This document shows, one piece after another, positions 59,556 through 61,039 of a stretch of 61,039 nucleotides of DNA. Position 1 is the first letter of the stretch, and every line of letters starts with the position of its first letter. The translations under genes were made by a program, and so were the position numbers. A model generated the notes under the pieces. It saw only the letters and a list, made by a program, of their open reading frames with translations, had not been told where the DNA came from and did not search any database. Source of the stretch: Chlorobiales bacterium (lineage in GTDB: Bacteria; Bacteroidota; Chlorobiia; Chlorobiales; Chlorobiaceae); assembly GCA_022360275.1 (NCBI GenBank), contig JAKSDC010000118.1, forward strand, positions 1 through 61,039. The letters run 5' to 3'.

Positions 59556-61039
59556 ATGAGTGATATCGTTACTATTACCCTGAATGATAAAGAAGTTGAG
59601 GTTTCTGCAGGAGCTACGATACGTGAAGTTGCCGAATCGAACGGAGTACACATACCGACCTTTTGTTATGATGATCGTTTGAAACCGTATGCTTCCTGTT
59701 TTCTTTGTGTGGTCGAGGTTGAAAAAGCACGCGGGCTGCTGCCTGCCTGCAGCACGCAGGTGATGCCCGGGATGGTGATCCGGACGGACAGTGAGAAAGT
59801 CAGGAGTGCAAGGAAAACGGCTCTTGAACTGCTGCTTTCCGATCATGCGGGAGACTGTATTGCACCCTGTGAAGCTACCTGCCCGGCACATATCGATATA
59901 CAGGGGTATATAGCCCATATTGCCAACGGCAATCCTGAAGCAGCGGTACGGCTTATAAAAAAATCGAATCCCCTTCCGGTTGTTTGTGGCAGAATTTGTC
60001 CTCATCCTTGTGAATCGCAGTGCCGGAGGGGGCTGGTTGACGAACCGGTTTCCATCAATCCGCTCAAGCGATTTGCATCGGAGTACGAGCTGCAGAAAGG
60101 GGCCTATCTGCCCGAAACCGCGCCGGATTCGGGAAAACGGGTTGCAGTTGTCGGAGGCGGACCCGCGGGACTAAGCGCGGCCTACTACCTGCGCCAGATG
60201 GGGCACGCTGTGGTTATTTTCGAAGCGCTACCGAAGCTGGGGGGCATGGTCCGGTATGGAATCCCCCGGTTCCGGTTGCCGTGGGATCTGCTTGATAACG
60301 AAATTCAGGCAATACTCGATCTTGGCGTCGAGGTACAGACCGGCAAAAAACTTGGGGAAGATATTACAATTGCAAGCCTCAGGGAAGACGGGTTCGATGC
60401 AATTCTGCTGGCTATAGGCGCTCATCTGGCAAAGCCGATGAGCGTTCAGAATGACAGTGCCGAAGGCGTGATAGGCGGTATTGATTTTCTGCGCAACGTT
60501 GTGCTGGGCGAGCGTGTCGATGTCGGAAAGAGAGTCGCTGTTATCGGCGGCGGCGATACGGCGATGGATTGCGCGCGTGTCGCACGCCGTCTCGGCGCAG
60601 ATGTCACACTCCTCTACAGGCGTACCCAGGCTGAAATGCCGGCCCTGCCGATGGAGCAGGAAGAGACTATGGAAGAGGGGGTTGAATTCCGTTTCCTGAC
60701 GGCACCGACCGAAGTGATTGTGGATGAAAAGGGACGGGCAACGCATCTTCGGGTTATCTCGATGGAGCTGGGCGATCCCGACGAGTCGGGACGGCGGCGT
60801 CCGACCCCCGTCGAAGGAACTGAAGAAAACCTGCCTTTCGATCTGATTATCAGTGCCATCGGCCAAGACCCTGACATCTCGTGTGTAGAGCAGGATCCCG
60901 AAAAACCCGAAACCACCCGCTGGAACACTTTTGTGTACGATGAAAAGACAAATGTGACTTCCATTGAGGGTGTTTTTGCGGCAGGTGACTGCGCTTTCGG
61001 TCCCGATACGGTCATTCAGGCCGTAGGAGAAGGGCAGCG
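59556..61039 (+). CDS. NfnB/GltD-like flavoprotein with 2Fe-2S domain (3' part missing)
   Basis: About 494 codons are in the window; the C-terminus is cut by the right edge. A 2Fe-2S domain (Cys37, 48, 51, 65) is followed by GltD-type Cys clusters (GDCIAPCEATCPAH, CGRICPHPCESQCRR), an FAD site (VVGGGPAGLSAAYYL) and an NAD(P) site (VIGGGDTAMDCARVARRLGA). It lies 59 bases after the NuoF-like gene, making a trio like StnABC, a bifurcating NADH/NADPH/ferredoxin transhydrogenase. A paralogue is at 41576. Confidence 0.86.
   Translation, partial: MSDIVTITLNDKEVEVSAGATIREVAESNGVHIPTFCYDDRLKPYASCFLCVVEVEKARGLLPACSTQVMPGMVIRTDSEKVRSARKTALELLLSDHAGDCIAPCEATCPAHIDIQGYIAHIANGNPEAAVRLIKKSNPLPVVCGRICPHPCESQCRRGLVDEPVSINPLKRFASEYELQKGAYLPETAPDSGKRVAVVGGGPAGLSAAYYLRQMGHAVVIFEALPKLGGMVRYGIPRFRLPWDLLDNEIQAILDLGVEVQTGKKLGEDITIASLREDGFDAILLAIGAHLAKPMSVQNDSAEGVIGGIDFLRNVVLGERVDVGKRVAVIGGGDTAMDCARVARRLGADVTLLYRRTQAEMPALPMEQEETMEEGVEFRFLTAPTEVIVDEKGRATHLRVISMELGDPDESGRRRPTPVEGTEENLPFDLIISAIGQDPDISCVEQDPEKPETTRWNTFVYDEKTNVTSIEGVFAAGDCAFGPDTVIQAVGEGQ

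Noticed and set aside
1..61039. CRISPR array, insertion sequence or prophage
   Set aside because: No regularly spaced direct repeats of CRISPR type, no transposase or integrase and no phage structural genes were seen.

Overview
The window reads as chromosomal DNA of a green sulfur bacterium (Chlorobiota, Chlorobium/Prosthecochloris type). This is inferred from gene content, not from a database search. The pointers are a CruA-like lycopene cyclase, a type 2 isopentenyl diphosphate isomerase beside a prenyl synthase, a 35-residue Lys/Arg-rich AURKAIP1/COX24-like protein typical of the Bacteroidota/Chlorobiota lineage, menaquinone MenG, a SucD usable in the reductive TCA cycle, and many ferredoxin-type redox proteins. 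Coding is dense on both strands. I see no prophage, insertion sequence, CRISPR array, rRNA or replication origin.

Layout. 1-4.4 kb (minus): lptC (partial), skp, dprA, a prenyl diphosphate synthase and fni. 4.5-9.3 kb: a LolC/E permease, an MsbA-like ABC exporter and glmM. 9.7-14.4 kb (plus): rpsT, ruvA, folC, rho, the 35-residue protein, tRNA-Lys and tRNA-Leu. 14.4-19.3 kb: a TRAP transporter (dctQM, with a Tat-type TakP-like dctP facing it) and an electron transfer flavoprotein divergent from dctP. 19.4-25.2 kb: a DUF151 nuclease-like protein, two duplicated outer-membrane beta-barrels (one with a 15-A tract just after its start codon), bamA and uppS. 25.3-30.9 kb: gatA, sucD, kdsD, a small membrane protein and a Wzx-like flippase. 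30.9-33.5 kb (minus): an ECF sigma factor, a small membrane regulator, a Spy/CpxP-like protein and a DUF4405 membrane protein. 33.6-38.1 kb: a methyltransferase, a DCC-family protein, a hexose-phosphate mutase, lpxB and a small membrane protein. 38.2-41.4 kb: a molybdate operon behind a ModE-like palindrome, then a previously easy-to-miss 56-residue secreted peptide gene with a consensus promoter. 41.5-46.6 kb (minus): ispH followed closely by a ferredoxin-GltD-like flavoprotein, three small membrane or coiled-coil genes and an SDR. 46.8-51.4 kb (plus): lolD, cruA-like, ligA and a LOG-family remnant. 51.4-56.9 kb: menG-hisI, an HlyD-type adaptor, a ferrochelatase-like protein, small genes and an AEC carrier. 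57.1-61.0 kb: a NuoE/NuoF/NfnB-like cluster resembling electron-bifurcating transhydrogenases, cut by the right edge.

How it fits together. Much of the window builds the cell envelope: LPS (lptC, kdsD, lpxB, msbA-like, glmM), outer-membrane proteins (skp, bamA), lipoproteins (lolC/E, lolD) and undecaprenyl carrier (uppS). A second theme is isoprenoid and pigment metabolism: ispH, fni, prenyl synthase, cruA-like, menG. A third is low-potential electron handling: ETF, two ferredoxin-GltD proteins and the NuoEF-like pair.

The most interesting leads are the secreted micro-peptide with its decayed second copy (41.0-41.5 kb), the poly-A tract in the outer-membrane gene (21.7 kb), the Stn/Nfn-like cluster at the right edge, the ispH-flavoprotein pairing, the ECF stress cassette and the ModE-like operator. 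Start codons were chosen by eye from homology sense, ribosome-binding sites and overlaps. Functions rest on motif recognition only.
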